A stretch of DNA of 64,000 bases from Streptomyces sp. NBC_01275 (GCF_026340655.1 NZ_JAPEOZ010000001.1:3844001-3908000), one strand, 5' to 3'; shown: positions 42,205-52,361, numbered from the stretch's first letter. Translations and numbers: made by a program. The notes: generated from the letters alone by a model not told the origin.

Positions 42205-43316
42205 GCCAGGTGGACATGGCTGGGGGCGTCGAGGAAGGTCAGGTCGGCGTACGTGCCGGGGGCCAGGCGGCCCACGTCCGTGCGGCGCAGGGCGGCCGCG
42301 CCGCCCGCCGTCGCCGACCAGACCGCCTCGTCCGGGGTCATCCGCATGTCCCGCACGGCGAGCGCGACGCAGAACGGGACGGAGGACGTGAAGGACGAGC
42401 CCGGGTTGCAGTCGGTGGAGAGGGCGACGGTCACGCCCGCGTCCAACAGACGGCGGGCGTCCGGCCACTCGGCCCGGGTGGAGAACTCGGCGCCGGGGAG
42501 CAGGGTGGCCACCGTGTCGCTGTTCGCCAGCGCGTCGACGTCCGCGTCCGTGAGGTGGGTGCAGTGGTCGGCGCTGGCCGCGTCCAGCTCGACCGCCAGT
42601 TGGACGCCAGGGCCGTAGGAGAGCTGGTTGGCGTGGATGCGGGGGTGCAGGCCCTTCGCCTTGCCGGCGGTGAGGATCGCGCGGGCCTGGTCGCCGTCGA
42701 AGGCGCCCTTCTCGCAGAAGACGTCGATCCAGCGGGCGTGCGGGGCGCAGGCGTCGAGCATCTCGCCGGTGACCAGGGCGACGTAGGCGGCGGGGTCGTC
42801 GGCGTAGTCGGGGGAGACGATGTGCGCGCCGAGGTAGGTCACCTCGTCGGTGTGCTGTGCGGCGAGGCGCAGGGCGCGGGCCTCGTCGGCGACCGTCAGG
42901 CCGTAGCCGGACTTGGTCTCGAAGGTGGTGGTGCCCTGGCGGAGGGCCTCGTCGAGGAAACGCGTGAGGTTGCGTTCGAGTTCCTCGTCGCTCGCCGCCC
43001 GGGTGGCCGCGACGGTCGTGCGGATGCCGCCCGCCGTGTAACCGCGGCCGGACATGCGGGCGTTGAACTCCTCCGTGCGGTCGCCCGCGAAGACCAGGTG
43101 GGAGTGGGAGTCGACGAAGCCGGGGAGGACCGCCCGGCCGCCGGCGTCGACCCGGTTGTCAGTGGCGGGTGCTTTGCTTGATTCACCGGTCCACACGACG
43201 CGGTCGCCGTCGACGACGACGGCCGCGTCCCGGACCAGACCGAGGGGAGAGCCGTCACCGAGGGAGGGGTCGTTGGTGACCAGCGTGGCGATGTTGGTGA
43301 TGACAGTGCTGCTCAT
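42144..43316 (-). CDS. hutI: imidazolonepropionase
   Basis: 390 residues from ATG 43316. Amidohydrolase fold: [20 protein letters not shown] (metal His pair), [55 protein letters not shown] with the metal Asp. It opens the ring of imidazolonepropionate to N-formimino-glutamate, the third step of histidine breakdown. It is the last gene of the leftward operon hutU-M20-hutF-hutI and follows hutF by 20 bases. Its end overlaps the EamA gene on the other strand. Confidence 0.94.
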   Translation of the reverse strand: MSSTVITNIATLVTNDPSLGDGSPLGLVRDAAVVVDGDRVVWTGESSKAPATDNRVDAGGRAVLPGFVDSHSHLVFAGDRTEEFNARMSGRGYTAGGIRTTVAATRAASDEELERNLTRFLDEALRQGTTTFETKSGYGLTVADEARALRLAAQHTDEVTYLGAHIVSPDYADDPAAYVALVTGEMLDACAPHARWIDVFCEKGAFDGDQARAILTAGKAKGLHPRIHANQLSYGPGVQLAVELDAASADHCTHLTDADVDALANSDTVATLLPGAEFSTRAEWPDARRLLDAGVTVALSTDCNPGSSFTSSVPFCVALAVRDMRMTPDEAVWSATAGGAAALRRTDVGRLAPGTYADLTFLDAPSHVHLAYRPGVPLVSEVWRRGVRVV

Positions 43317-43336
43317 GGCGTCCTCGTGGGTGGTCG

Positions 43337-44686
43337 TCAGGCTCGCAGGGCTTCGACAGCCTGCGCGAGGGCTCGGGGCACGTCCGGTACGAGCGTGTGC
43401 GCTCCGTCGCGTACGACGTGCCGGCCGCCGACGACCGTATGCCGCACGTCGGCCGCGGTCGCCGCGAATACGGCCGTCTCGGCGCCGAGGCGCGGTCGCG
43501 GTCCCGCTGTTCTGACCGAGTCGAGGGCGATCGTCGTGAAGTCGGCGGGCGCGCCCGGCTCGAGGACGCCCGCGCCGTCCCAGCCGAGGGCGGTGTGACC
43601 GTCGGCGGAGGCGGCGCGCAGCAGGGCCGCTGCCGTCCAGTGGCCGCGGGTGCGGGTGCGCAGGCGCTCGTTCAGCTCCATCGCGCGGGCCTCTTCGAGC
43701 AGGTCGATGACGGCGTGACTGTCGGAGCCGAGGGAGAGCGGGGAGCCCGCGGCCTGGAGGGCGACGGCCGGGCCGATGCCGTCGGCCAGGTCCCGTTCGG
43801 TCGTCGGGCACATGCAGGTGCCGGTGCCGGAGCGGCCGAGGAGGGCGATGTCCTCGTCGGTGAGGTGGGTGTTGTGGACGCCGGTGGTGCGCGGGCCGAG
43901 GACGCCGTGGTCGGCGAGGAGCTGCGTCGGCGTGCGGCCGTGGGCCTCGCGGCAGGCGTCGTTCTCGGCGGTCTGCTCGGACAGGTGGACGTGCAGCGGC
44001 GCCCGCCGCTCCTGCGCCCAGCTCGCCACGGTTCCCAACTGGTCTGCGGGCACGGCCCGTACGGAGTGGATCGCCGCTCCGATCCTCGCGTGATCCCGTT
44101 CCTTGAGAAGTGAACAGCGTGTGGCCCAGGCGTCCGCGTCGCCGTCGGAGAAGCGGCGCTGGTGGGCGTTGGGGGGCTGTCCGAAGCCGGAGGAGAGGTA
44201 GACGGTGTCGAGGAGGGTGATGCGGACGCCGGCTTCGGCGGCGGCCTCGATCAGGGCCTCGCCCATGGCGTTGGGGTCGGCGTAGGGGGTGCCGTCATGG
44301 GCGTGGTGCACGTAGTGGAACTCGCCGACGGCCGTGATGCCGGCCAGCGCCATCTCGGCGTACACGGCGCGCGCGAGGGCGTGGTAGGTCTCCGGGGTCA
44401 GCCGGTCGGCGACGGAGTACATGACCTCGCGCCAGGTCCAGAAGGTGCCGGAGCCGACCTGGACGGTGCCGCGCAGGGCGCGGTGGAAGGCGTGGCTGTG
44501 GGCGTTCGCCAGGCCGGGGAGGGTGAGGCCGCGCAGGATCTCGGCGCCGGGGGGCGGGGCGTCGGCCCCGGTACGGACGGCGGTGATGCTGCCGCCCGTC
44601 ACCTCCAGGGCGACGCCCGGCTCGACGTTGGTGTCGAGCCAGGCGTGCTCCAGCCAGTACGTCCGTGTCCGCTGCGTGGAGGTCAC
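43337..44686 (-). CDS. hutF: formimidoylglutamate deiminase
   Basis: 449 residues from GTG 44686, which overlaps the M20 gene stop as GTGA. Amidohydrolase features: [80 protein letters not shown]. It converts N-formimino-glutamate to N-formyl-glutamate and ammonia. This places the pathway on the two-step HutF/HutG-type branch, not the one-step formiminoglutamase branch. No recognisable N-formylglutamate deformylase is in the window. Confidence 0.92.
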   Translation of the reverse strand: MTSTQRTRTYWLEHAWLDTNVEPGVALEVTGGSITAVRTGADAPPPGAEILRGLTLPGLANAHSHAFHRALRGTVQVGSGTFWTWREVMYSVADRLTPETYHALARAVYAEMALAGITAVGEFHYVHHAHDGTPYADPNAMGEALIEAAAEAGVRITLLDTVYLSSGFGQPPNAHQRRFSDGDADAWATRCSLLKERDHARIGAAIHSVRAVPADQLGTVASWAQERRAPLHVHLSEQTAENDACREAHGRTPTQLLADHGVLGPRTTGVHNTHLTDEDIALLGRSGTGTCMCPTTERDLADGIGPAVALQAAGSPLSLGSDSHAVIDLLEEARAMELNERLRTRTRGHWTAAALLRAASADGHTALGWDGAGVLEPGAPADFTTIALDSVRTAGPRPRLGAETAVFAATAADVRHTVVGGRHVVRDGAHTLVPDVPRALAQAVEALRA

Positions 44687-45987
44687 CTGCAGGCCAGTCC
44701 TTCCAGTACGTCGGCGAGGGCGTGCACTCCGGCCACGCAGTCGTCCTCCGCCGCGAACTCGGCCGGGGAGTGCGAGACGCCCGTGGGGTTGCGCACGAAC
44801 AGCATGGCGGTCGGGATGCGGTCGGAGAGGATTCCGGCGTCGTGTCCGGCGCCGGTGCCCAGGACGGGGACCTTCAGGTCCGCGCCGCTGCCGAGGATGC
44901 GGGCGAGTTCGTCGCGCAGGGCGTGGTCGAACTCGACGACGGGGGTGAAGGACTCGCGGACGATGTCGAGGTCGACGCCGTGCGCCTCGGCGTACTCGCG
45001 GGCCGCCTTCTCGATGCCGGTGACCACCGTGTCCAGGGTGTCCTGGTCGGCGGCGCGGGAGTCGAGCCAGCCGCGCACCAGGGAGGGGATGGCGTTGACT
45101 CCGTTGGGCTCGACGGAGATCTTGCCGAAGGTGGCCACGGCTCCGGCGAGTTGTGCCTCGCGGCGGGCGGCGAGGACGGTCTCGGCGTAGGACAGCATCG
45201 GGTCGCGCCGGTCCAGGAGGCGGGTGGTGCCGGCGTGGTTGGCCTCGCCCCGGAAGTCGAACCGCCAGCGTCCGTGCGGCCAGATCGCGCTGGCGACGCC
45301 CACCCGGTCGCCGGACAGGTCCAGCGCACGGCCCTGTTCGACATGGAGTTCGACGAAGGCGCCGATGCGGGCGAGCCGCTCCGGGTCGGGGCCGATGGCG
45401 TCGGGGTCGTGACCGGCGGCCGCCATGGCCTGCGGGAGGGTGATCCCGTCGCCGTCGGTGAGCTGGTGGGCCTGCTCGACGGTGAGCTGCCCGGCGGTGA
45501 GCCGGGAGCCGACGCAGGCGAGCCCGAAGCGGGCGCCCTCCTCGTCGCCGAAGTTGACCAGGGCGAGGGGCCTGGCGAACTCGGCCCCGCGGGCGCGGAG
45601 TTCGTCGAGGGCGGCGAAGGAGGACACGACGCCCAGGGGCCCGTCGAAGGCCCCGCCGTCGGGCACGGAGTCGAGATGCGATCCGGTGACGACGGCGTCC
45701 CCGGCGGCCGGGTCCCCCAGCCACGCCCACTGGTTGCCGTTGCGGTCCAGCTCGTACGTCAGTCCGCGCGCCTCGGCCTGGTCCCTGAACCAGGCCCGGC
45801 AGTCGGCGTCGGCCGCGGTCCAGGCGTAGCGGCGGTAGCCGCCGGAGTCGGCGTGGCGGCCGATGGGGCGCAGGTCGCGCCACATCTCGTGGAAGGAGCG
45901 GGAGGTACCGCCGGTCGGTACGGGCGCCGAGCCGGTGGGTCGTACGGGAGCCGAAGAGCTGCCGTGTTCGCCGTCGAGCATGGTCAC
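44683..45987 (-). CDS. M20-family amidohydrolase (allantoate amidohydrolase type) in hut operon
   Basis: 434 residues from GTG 45987, overlapping hutU by 4 bases and hutF by 4 bases. M20/ArgE-type metal ligands: [36 protein letters not shown], and HSPAEFA. It resembles N-carbamoyl-amino-acid/allantoate amidohydrolases. It lies between hutU and hutF with overlaps, so it should belong to histidine degradation. The missing step there is deformylation of N-formylglutamate, chemistry close to that of N-carbamoyl or N-acyl hydrolysis. A role as the HutG substitute is inference. No other purine or allantoin gene is nearby. Confidence 0.87.
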   Translation of the reverse strand: MTMLDGEHGSSSAPVRPTGSAPVPTGGTSRSFHEMWRDLRPIGRHADSGGYRRYAWTAADADCRAWFRDQAEARGLTYELDRNGNQWAWLGDPAAGDAVVTGSHLDSVPDGGAFDGPLGVVSSFAALDELRARGAEFARPLALVNFGDEEGARFGLACVGSRLTAGQLTVEQAHQLTDGDGITLPQAMAAAGHDPDAIGPDPERLARIGAFVELHVEQGRALDLSGDRVGVASAIWPHGRWRFDFRGEANHAGTTRLLDRRDPMLSYAETVLAARREAQLAGAVATFGKISVEPNGVNAIPSLVRGWLDSRAADQDTLDTVVTGIEKAAREYAEAHGVDLDIVRESFTPVVEFDHALRDELARILGSGADLKVPVLGTGAGHDAGILSDRIPTAMLFVRNPTGVSHSPAEFAAEDDCVAGVHALADVLEGLACR

Positions 45988-47648
45988 GCGTCGTCACCCT
46001 CGCGCATGGGGACGCGGACACCGCGCTCGTCGGCGACGGACTCCGCGATGTCGTAGCCGGCGTCGACGTGGCGGATGACGCCCATGCCTGGGTCGTTGGT
46101 CAGCACGCGGCGCAGCTTCTCGCCGGCGAGTGCGGTGCCGTCGGCGACGGAGACCTGGCCGGCGTGGATGGAGCGCCCCATGCCGACGCCGCCGCCGTGG
46201 TGGATGGAGACCCAGGACGCGCCGGAGGCCACGTTGACCATGGCGTTGAGCAGCGGCCAGTCGGCGATCGCGTCGGAGCCGTCGAGCATGGCTTCGGTCT
46301 CGCGGTACGGGGAGGCGACGGAGCCCGAGTCGAGGTGGTCGCGGCCGATGGCGAGCGGGGCGGCCAGCTCACCACTGGCGACCATGTCGTTGAACCGCTC
46401 GCCGGCCTTGTCCCGCTCGCCGTAGCCGAGCCAGCAGATACGGGCGGGCAGGCCCTGGAAGTGGACGCGCTCGCCGGCCATCTTGATCCAGCGGTGCAGG
46501 GACTCGTTCTCCGGGAAGAGCTCCAGGATCGCCTTGTCGGTCTTGTGGATGTCGGAGGCCTCACCGGACAGGGCGGCCCAGCGGAAGGGCCCCTTGCCCT
46601 CGCTGAACAGCGGCCGGATGTAGGCGGGCACGAAGCCGGGGAAGGCGAACGCCCGCCCGTATCCGGCGAGTTGGGCCTCGCCCCGGATCGAGTTGCCGTA
46701 GTCGAAGACCTCGGCGCCGGCGTCCATGAAGCCGACCATCGCCTCGACGTGCCTGGCCATGGACTCACGGGCGCGGGTGGTGAAGCCCGCCGGGTCCTTG
46801 GCGGCCGCGTCTGCCATGTCGTCGAAGTCGACGCCGACGGGGAGGTAGGCGAGGGGGTCGTGGGCCGAGGTCTGGTCGGTCACGATGTCGATGGGGGCGC
46901 CTTCGGCGAGCATGCGCGGGAGCAGCTCGGCGGCGTTGCCCAGCAGGCCGATGGAGAGCGGGCGGCGGGCGTCGCGGGCCTCGACGGCGAGCTGGAGGGC
47001 GTGCTCCAGGGAGTCGGCCTTCACGTCGAGGTAGCGGTGCTCGATACGGCGCTCGATGGCGCGCGGGTCGACGTCGATGCAGATCGCGACGCCGTCGTTC
47101 ATCGTCACGGCGAGGGGCTGGGCGCCGCCCATGCCGCCGAGGCCGGCGGTGAGGGTGATCGTGCCGGCGAGGGTGCCGTTGAACTTCTTGGCGGCGACGG
47201 CGGCGAAGGTCTCGTAGGTGCCCTGGAGGATGCCCTGGGTGCCGATGTAGATCCAGGAGCCGGCGGTCATCTGGCCGTACATGGTGAGGCCGAGGGCCTC
47301 CAGACGGCGGAACTCCTCCCAGTTGGCCCAGTCGCCGACGAGGTTGGAGTTGGCGATGAGGACGCGCGGGGCCCACTCGTGGGTCTGCATCACGCCGACC
47401 GGGCGGCCGGACTGGACCAGCATCGTCTCGTCCTGCTTGAGAGTGCGCAGCGTGCGGACCATGGCGTCGAAGGAGCGCCAGTCGCGGGCGGCCTTGCCGG
47501 TGCCGCCGTAGACGACGAGCTTGTCGGGGTGCTCGGCGACCTCGGGGTCCAGGTTGTTCTGCAGCATCCGCAGGGCGGCTTCCTGCTGCCATCCCAGGGC
47601 GCTCAGTTCCGTACCGCGGGGCGCTCGTACGGGGCGGGGTCCTGACAT
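45984..47648 (-). CDS. hutU: urocanate hydratase
   Basis: 554 residues from ATG 47648 (AAGGAGGCAGACC just upstream; an open frame to 47723 has no ribosome site). Urocanase features: [80 protein letters not shown]. It is an NAD+-dependent enzyme that hydrates urocanate to imidazolonepropionate. It is the first gene of the hut operon. hutH is not adjacent; a HAL-family gene lies 6 kb away at 52358. Confidence 0.95.
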   Translation of the reverse strand: MSGPRPVRAPRGTELSALGWQQEAALRMLQNNLDPEVAEHPDKLVVYGGTGKAARDWRSFDAMVRTLRTLKQDETMLVQSGRPVGVMQTHEWAPRVLIANSNLVGDWANWEEFRRLEALGLTMYGQMTAGSWIYIGTQGILQGTYETFAAVAAKKFNGTLAGTITLTAGLGGMGGAQPLAVTMNDGVAICIDVDPRAIERRIEHRYLDVKADSLEHALQLAVEARDARRPLSIGLLGNAAELLPRMLAEGAPIDIVTDQTSAHDPLAYLPVGVDFDDMADAAAKDPAGFTTRARESMARHVEAMVGFMDAGAEVFDYGNSIRGEAQLAGYGRAFAFPGFVPAYIRPLFSEGKGPFRWAALSGEASDIHKTDKAILELFPENESLHRWIKMAGERVHFQGLPARICWLGYGERDKAGERFNDMVASGELAAPLAIGRDHLDSGSVASPYRETEAMLDGSDAIADWPLLNAMVNVASGASWVSIHHGGGVGMGRSIHAGQVSVADGTALAGEKLRRVLTNDPGMGVIRHVDAGYDIAESVADERGVRVPMREGDDA

Positions 47649-47719
47649 GGTCTGCCTCCTTGCGGGTGGGTGATCCCGGCGGTCGGTGGGGAGATCCCGA
47701 CGGTTGTTGCTGTTGTTAT

Positions 47720-47760
47720 TCACATCCTGACTCGCTGAATAGATCTAGTCAATACATCAG
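47720..47760 (-). promoter_or_regulatory. putative hutU promoter and conserved motif
   Basis: Read leftward, TTGACT (47752-47747) could be a -35 box, with CAGGAT 17 bases further as a weak -10. Just inside lies CTATTCAG (47742-47735), and the box from CTATTCAG to GTGAAT forms an imperfect palindrome with ATTCA/TGAAT. The same TTGAC..CTATTCAG pair occurs at 54080-54095 before the ABC importer gene. Confidence 0.5.
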
Positions 47761-48060
47761 CGGGACGGCGTGAGGGGAGTCCGGGGCGCGGGGAGGCGGG
47801 ACGGGGGCCTGTCGAGGGGCGGGGCGGGGACGGTCGGGAGGCGGGATGGAGCCGGCCGGAAGGCGGGACGGGGCCGGTCGGAAGGCGGGATGGAGCCGGT
47901 CGAGGGGCGGGGCGGGGACCGGGAGGGAAGGCGGGAAAGGCGGGCCGAAGGGGCGGGAGGGATCCCCCGAGGGGTCGAGCGAAAGGGGCGCACACCTTCG
48001 TACTCACCACCCATCCCCAGCTCGCGCGCCCTTGACGCGCGCCGGTGGGTCGGGTGTTGA
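47760..48060. repeat. G-rich degenerate repeats upstream of the roadblock operon
   Basis: A spacer of about 300 bp with variants of GGAGGCGGGATGGAGCCGGTCG: GGCGGGACGGGGCC, GGCGGGATGGAGCC, GAGGGGCGGGGCGGGGAC. It is strongly G-biased on the plus strand and could form G-quadruplexes. Long open frames across it (47770-48060 and others) are composition artefacts without ribosome sites. From 48061 to 48226 no other gene is supported. Confidence 0.55.
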
Positions 48061-48226
48061 AAGGGGGCCGAGGGGGACTGAAGCGGCCGGAATCGGGGTC
48101 AGCCGAGACACCCTAGCCACTCAGCGCATGTTCCGCTGGAAAATGCCAGAAGACTCACCCCTCGCGCATACGTTGCGTAGCCTCCTCATCACTCAGCCGA
48201 ACCGCAGGCGGGAGGGGAGAGCCACG

Positions 48227-48622
48227 GTGCCCGGAATCGACGAGTGCCTACTGGAGGCCATGCGGCTGCCCGGGGCACGGGGAGCCGCGTTGGTCGACTG
48301 GACCAGCGGGCTGGCGCTGGGCGCGGTCGGGGAGTTCCCGGGCGGGGACCACGAGGCCGCGGCCGCCGAGGCCGCGGAGGTCGCGCGGCTCACCGCCGAG
48401 CAGCGGGCGTTCACGCCGGACGACGACACGGAGGAGGCCGCCGACCCCCCGGTCGAGGACCTGATCATCAGCAACCGGGACAGCTACCACGTCCTGCGCT
48501 TCGTGCCGACGTCCTTCGACAGCAGTGTGTTCCTGCACGTGTGGCTGGCCCGGTCGGACGGCAATCTCGCGCTGGCCCGGATCCGGCTGGGCGAGATGGC
48601 CGGACGGCTGGTGCTGGGATGA
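48227..48622 (+). CDS. roadblock/LC7-like protein 1
   Basis: 131 residues from GTG 48227 (GGGAGGGGAGA 7 bases upstream); ATG 48128 is an alternative without a good site. The fold resembles roadblock/MglB proteins: GARGAALVDWTSGLALGAVG, then VEDLIISNRDSYHVLRFVPT and VFLHVWLARSDGNLALARIR. It is clearly related to the protein at 50348 (ALVDYTSGMALG, EDILITLSDQYHLLR). Roadblock proteins regulate small GTPases; in Streptomyces they are best known from conservons. Here it starts a four-gene overlapping operon with no GTPase. An insertion in the middle carries many Ala/Glu and the acidic DDDTEEAADPP. Confidence 0.75.
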   Translation: MPGIDECLLEAMRLPGARGAALVDWTSGLALGAVGEFPGGDHEAAAAEAAEVARLTAEQRAFTPDDDTEEAADPPVEDLIISNRDSYHVLRFVPTSFDSSVFLHVWLARSDGNLALARIRLGEMAGRLVLG

Positions 48623-49584
48623 CCATGGTGGAGACGACCCCGCCGGGCACGACCCCGCCGCCCCGGCTGCCGGTGCGGGAGAAGACGGCGACCCAGGGCC
48701 TCCCGGGCAGCGGGCTGTCGCCGATGCTGACCCGGCTCGCCGCCGAGCGGGCCACCGGCGTCCTGGAGCGCGAGCGAGGCTCGCTCTATCTCGCCGACGG
48801 GCGGGTGGTGCACGCCGAGAGTCCCCTCGCCCCCGGCCTCGACGTACTGCTGCTGACGCACGGCACGCTCGACGCGGACTCCTGGCGGCAGGCGGTGGAC
48901 CGGGCCGACGAGGAGCACGGCGCCGCCCGGATGCTGCTCGACGCCGACCGGATCCCGCGCGGGGCGCTGGAGCTGTGCCATCTGGGAGCGCTGTACGACG
49001 CCGCGTACTTCGCGCTCACCCCCAGCAGCACACCCGGCCGCTTCCGGTACGGCGCCGGACACTGGCTCGGCGCGCTCAAACCGGTCCCGGTCGACGCCCT
49101 GGAGCGGGAGACGGTGCGCCGGCGCGAGCTGCTGCACCGGCTGTGGCCGGATCCGCTGACCGACGGCGCGCCGTTGCGGCGGGCCGAGGCCGTCGCCGCG
49201 CCGGCGCCGACCGCCCGGCAGAGCGCGGTACTGGCCCTGGTGGACGGCGTGCGCACCGCCTCCGACATCGCCCGGGAGCTGGGCCGGCTGGCCTTCCACA
49301 CCCTGGTGGACGTCCGCCGGCTGGCCGCCGCGGGCCTGCTGACCGCCCTCTTCCCGCCGCCCCCGGCCCATGGGCCCGTGCCGCATGTGCCCCTGCCCCA
49401 CCTGCCGCCGCCCCTCATACCGCCGTCCCAGCCGCCGTCCCAGCCGCCGTCCCCCCTGTCGCCCACGGCGTCACCCACGGCGTCACCCACCGCCGACCAC
49501 CCGCCGGGCGTCTCCCTGCCCCGCGTCAACGACCCCGACATCACGCTGCTGAAGAGGCTCAGGGATGCGCTGGAGGCCCTTTGA
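48619..49584 (+). CDS. PATAN/DUF4388-like protein with winged-helix-like C-terminus
   Basis: 321 residues from ATG 48619, overlapping the previous stop as ATGA. Residues about 35-110 resemble DUF4388/PATAN (RATGVLERERGSLYLADGRV, VHAESPLAPGLDVLL). A helical part follows (about 110-200), then a possible winged helix: TARQSAVLALVDGVRTASDI, ARELGRLAFHTLVDVRRLAA. A Pro-rich linker with PSQPPSQPPSP and ASPTASPTA repeats precedes the last helix. PATAN domains help receiver and roadblock systems in bacteria and can interact with them. The combination suggests a DNA-binding or scaffolding partner of the neighbouring roadblock proteins. Confidence 0.65.
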   Translation: MTMVETTPPGTTPPPRLPVREKTATQGLPGSGLSPMLTRLAAERATGVLERERGSLYLADGRVVHAESPLAPGLDVLLLTHGTLDADSWRQAVDRADEEHGAARMLLDADRIPRGALELCHLGALYDAAYFALTPSSTPGRFRYGAGHWLGALKPVPVDALERETVRRRELLHRLWPDPLTDGAPLRRAEAVAAPAPTARQSAVLALVDGVRTASDIARELGRLAFHTLVDVRRLAAAGLLTALFPPPPAHGPVPHVPLPHLPPPLIPPSQPPSQPPSPLSPTASPTASPTADHPPGVSLPRVNDPDITLLKRLRDALEAL

Positions 49585-50329
49585 CCGGCAGCGACCGCGC
49601 ACCGAGAACGCCGTACCGGCCGAGCGCGCCGCCCTCACCACAGGCGCCGCCCTCACCCCGGACGCAGAAGACCCCGCACGCGGCGCAGACCCCGCACGCG
49701 CCGCAGACACGACACACGCCGAAGACACGACGCGCACCGGAAGCGCCGCACGCGCCGAGAGGTCCGAGAACGCCGAGAGGAGAGAGCTGATGGCGGCCGA
49801 GCCGGAGTTGCTCGACGAGCTGCGGCGGCTGCGGGCCCGCGTGCCCCAGCTGACCGGCGCGCTGGCGGCCGGCGTGGACGGCCTCGTCCTCGCCCACGAC
49901 ACGCCCGGCGTGGAACCGGAGGTCCTCGCCGCGCTCACCGCCGCGGCCCTCGGCGTCGCGGTGCGGATGGCGGACACGACCGGCCGGGGCGACCTGCGCG
50001 AGCTGCTGGTGCGCGGCGCGTACGGCTACGTGGCGACCTACGCGGCCGGCGACAGCGCCGTACTGACGCTGCTCGCGCAGGACCGGGTCAACGTCGGCCG
50101 GCTGCACCTGGAGGGCCGCCGGTCCGGCGCCCGCATCGGGGAGCTCGTCGACGCGCTGGAGGCGAAGGCCCGCGAAGCGAGAGCGCGGGAGCCGAAGCCC
50201 GCCGTCCCCGCCCCGCCGAAGACACCTGCCAAGGCGCCCCTGCGGACGCCCGCCAAGACCCCCACCGTACGGACCAGATCGGCGCGCGGCTCAGCGACCA
50301 CCAACGCGCGCACCACCACGGAAAGTTAG
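49565..50329 (+). CDS. roadblock/LC7-like protein 2
   Basis: 254 residues from ATG 49565, overlapping the previous gene by 20 bases; ATG 49790 with GAGAGGAGAG upstream would give 179 residues. The first 75 residues are low complexity with Ala/Asp/Arg/Thr repeats. The domain follows: ELLDELRRLRARVPQLTGAL, GVDGLVLAHDTPGVEPEVLA, GYVATYAAGDSAVLTLLAQD, a roadblock pattern. A Lys/Pro/Ala-rich tail (KTPAKAPLRTPAKTP) ends the protein. It is the third member of the four-gene set. Confidence 0.7.
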   Translation: MRWRPFDRQRPRTENAVPAERAALTTGAALTPDAEDPARGADPARAADTTHAEDTTRTGSAARAERSENAERRELMAAEPELLDELRRLRARVPQLTGALAAGVDGLVLAHDTPGVEPEVLAALTAAALGVAVRMADTTGRGDLRELLVRGAYGYVATYAAGDSAVLTLLAQDRVNVGRLHLEGRRSGARIGELVDALEAKAREARAREPKPAVPAPPKTPAKAPLRTPAKTPTVRTRSARGSATTNARTTTES

Positions 50330-50347
50330 GAACCGAGGAGCAACGTC

Positions 50348-50722
50348 ATGGCCAACACCGAAACCACACTGAAAGAGTGTCTCGCCTCGATCGAGGGCGC
50401 GACCGGAGTCGCGCTCGTCGACTACACCAGCGGCATGGCGCTGGGCACGCTGGGCGGCAGCAAGGGCTTCGACCTCAACGTCGCCGCCGCCGGCAACACC
50501 GACGTGGTGCGCGCCAAGATGCGCACCATGGAGCATCTCGGACTGAAGGCGCAGATCGAGGACATCCTGATCACCCTCTCCGACCAGTACCACCTGCTCC
50601 GGCTGATCAGCGGCCGCGGCGGCAACGGACTGTTCCTCTACCTCGTCCTGGACGCCAAGCGGGCCAATCTGGCGATGGCCCGCCACCAGCTGAAGAAGAT
50701 CGAGGAGGACCTGGAGGTCTAG
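50348..50722 (+). CDS. roadblock/LC7-like protein 3
   Basis: 124 residues from ATG 50348, 18 bases after the previous stop with GAGGAGC before it. Compact domain: TLKECLASIEGATGVALVDY, TSGMALGTLGGSKGFDLNVA, LKAQIEDILITLSDQYHLLR, NGLFLYLVLDAKRANLAMAR. It is closest in the window to the protein at 48227. It may form homo- or heterodimers with it. A convergent membrane-protein gene follows immediately. Confidence 0.8.
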   Translation: MANTETTLKECLASIEGATGVALVDYTSGMALGTLGGSKGFDLNVAAAGNTDVVRAKMRTMEHLGLKAQIEDILITLSDQYHLLRLISGRGGNGLFLYLVLDAKRANLAMARHQLKKIEEDLEV

Positions 50723-50738
50723 AAACCCTCAGGACCGG

Positions 50739-51323
50739 TCAGACCAGAGCCGCGGTGCGGCGGCGGGCCCCGCCCGGGGCCGCGTCGCCCGCGGCGACGC
50801 CGGTGCTGCGGTACGCCTTGACGGCCTTGCCCGCCGGGCGGCCGCCGCGCCGGTCCAGCCAGTCGACGCGCACCCACAGCAGCGCGTCCCCGTCCCGCTC
50901 GCGCCGGCCGAGCCAGGCGGCCTTCAGCCGCAGCCCGGCGCCGCAGCCGGCGAGCAGCAGGCCCGCAGTCGCGGGCACGGCGAAGGAGCTGCCCAGCGCC
51001 GCAGCGAAGGCGAGCAGCAGCCACCAGCGGTGGCCCCGGCGCCAGGCGCGGACGGTCACCGCCCGGTCCTGGAGCACGTCGTGCTTGCTCGCGCGGGCGG
51101 TGCTCGCGGCGAGCCCCGTATAGCGCCTGCGGCCGCGCAACGCCACGACGGCGAGGGCCACGACGAACAGTGCGGCCCCCGCCATGACTCCGATCCGACG
51201 GCCCGTGACGCCGGGCGGCAGTACGCCGACCCCCGCCGCGAACACTCCGCACCACCACAACGGCGCGGCCCCGGCCCGTACGACGACGGCCACCCGGGCC
51301 AGCCCCTGACCTCCGCGTGCCAC
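50739..51323 (-). CDS. small integral membrane protein
   Basis: 194 residues from GTG 51323 (GGAGG, about 9-13 bases upstream). Four hydrophobic segments in two pairs: PLWWCGVFAAGVGVLPPG, IGVMAGAALFVVALAVVALR, then WWLLLAFAAALGSSFAVPAT, AGLLLAGCGAGLR. Basic loops and a basic tail sit on the cytoplasmic side. It has no recognised domain. It converges on the roadblock operon and is separated by 82 bases from the RpiR gene, so its role is unknown. Confidence 0.7.
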   Translation of the reverse strand: MARGGQGLARVAVVVRAGAAPLWWCGVFAAGVGVLPPGVTGRRIGVMAGAALFVVALAVVALRGRRRYTGLAASTARASKHDVLQDRAVTVRAWRRGHRWWLLLAFAAALGSSFAVPATAGLLLAGCGAGLRLKAAWLGRRERDGDALLWVRVDWLDRRGGRPAGKAVKAYRSTGVAAGDAAPGGARRRTAALV

Positions 51324-51404
51324 CTTCCGCCTCCTCCTGGATCAGGCAAGTCTCATTGACCGGTCACGCTAACGAGTGAACGTGAGACCAGTCTGAGAGC
51401 GCGC

Positions 51405-52361
51405 CTACTCCACGAACAGCCCCCGTGCCGCCGCGCGCGCGTCGAACTCCTCCAGGCGGGCCTGCGCGTCGGGCAGGTCGTCGCACATCGCCTCCAGCAG
51501 GACGCGGCCCAGCAGCATCGGCGCGCACGCGGTGTCGAAGGCGAGGCCCGTGCCGACGGCGGCCGGCAGCAGCAGGTCGGAGACCTTGGCGACCGGCGCG
51601 AACGCCGAGTCCGCGACCGTCACCACGCTCAGCCCGGCCTCCTTCGCATAGGCCAGCGTGTCCACGACCTCGCGCGGATGCCGGGGCAGCGCGAAGCACA
51701 GCAGCGTCGAGGCGCCGGCCCGTACGGCGGCGTCGATCCGGTCGTGGATCATCGTGCCGCCCTCGTTCAGCAGCCGGACGTCCGGATGGACCTTGGCGGC
51801 GAAGTACGCGAAGCCGTACGCCTGGGAGGCGGCGGCGCGCAGGCCGAGCACCGCCAGCGGCCGCGAGGCCGCCAGCAGCCGGCCCGCCCTCTGCACCGGC
51901 CGCGGGTCGGCAAGCAGCTCCGCGAGGTGCCGCAGGTTCTCGATCTCGGCCTCGACGGCCTGCTGGTACTCGTTGTACGACGCCGAGCCCGCCGTCTGTT
52001 CGGTGGGCGCGACCTCGCGCAGGTGCTTGCGCAGGGCGGGGTAGCCGTCGAAGCCGAGGGCTACCGCGAAGCGGGTCACGGACGGCTGGCTGACCCCGGC
52101 GAGTTCGGCCAGCTCAACGCTGGAGAGGAACGGCACGTCGGCGGCGCGCCGCACCATGCTGTGCGCGATGCGCCGCTGGGTCGGCGTCAGCCGGTGCCCC
52201 TCGAACAACGCCTGCAGCCGAGCGGCGGGACTGTCCGGCACGCCGGCCTCCACACCGGCATCCGCACCACTCCCGCCAGTCGTGCCCGCGCCGGGCCCGC
52301 CCGCACCGGACACACCCGCGCCCAGCTCCGTCTCCGCGCTCGTCCCCATCTCCGCGCTCAT
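51405..52361 (-). CDS. MurR/RpiR family transcriptional regulator
   Basis: 318 residues from ATG 52361, overlapping the upstream lyase gene by 4 bases. A Gly/Ala-rich start leads to an HTH_6 domain (TPTQRRIAHSMVRRAADVPF, ELAELAGVSQPSVTRFAVAL, GFDGYPALRKHLRE) and then a SIS sugar/phosphate-isomerase fold (RPLAVLGLRAAASQAYGFAY, TLLCFALPRHPREVVDTLAY, VVTVADSAFAPVAKVSDLLL). RpiR regulators sense sugar phosphates or amino-acid pathway intermediates. Coupling to the lyase suggests it controls that gene and the divergent ABC importer. Confidence 0.92.
   Translation of the reverse strand: MSAEMGTSAETELGAGVSGAGGPGAGTTGGSGADAGVEAGVPDSPAARLQALFEGHRLTPTQRRIAHSMVRRAADVPFLSSVELAELAGVSQPSVTRFAVALGFDGYPALRKHLREVAPTEQTAGSASYNEYQQAVEAEIENLRHLAELLADPRPVQRAGRLLAASRPLAVLGLRAAASQAYGFAYFAAKVHPDVRLLNEGGTMIHDRIDAAVRAGASTLLCFALPRHPREVVDTLAYAKEAGLSVVTVADSAFAPVAKVSDLLLPAAVGTGLAFDTACAPMLLGRVLLEAMCDDLPDAQARLEEFDARAAARGLFVE

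Noticed and set aside
43337..46021. A single 894-residue protein covering hutF and its upstream region
   Set aside because: The first half is the antisense/other-phase reading of the M20 gene; hutF starts at GTG 44686 overlapping the M20 stop.
47770..48060. Small protein of 96 residues with GRRDGG-type repeats
   Set aside because: The sequence is repeat-derived, lacks a ribosome site and shows no third-position bias specific to one frame.
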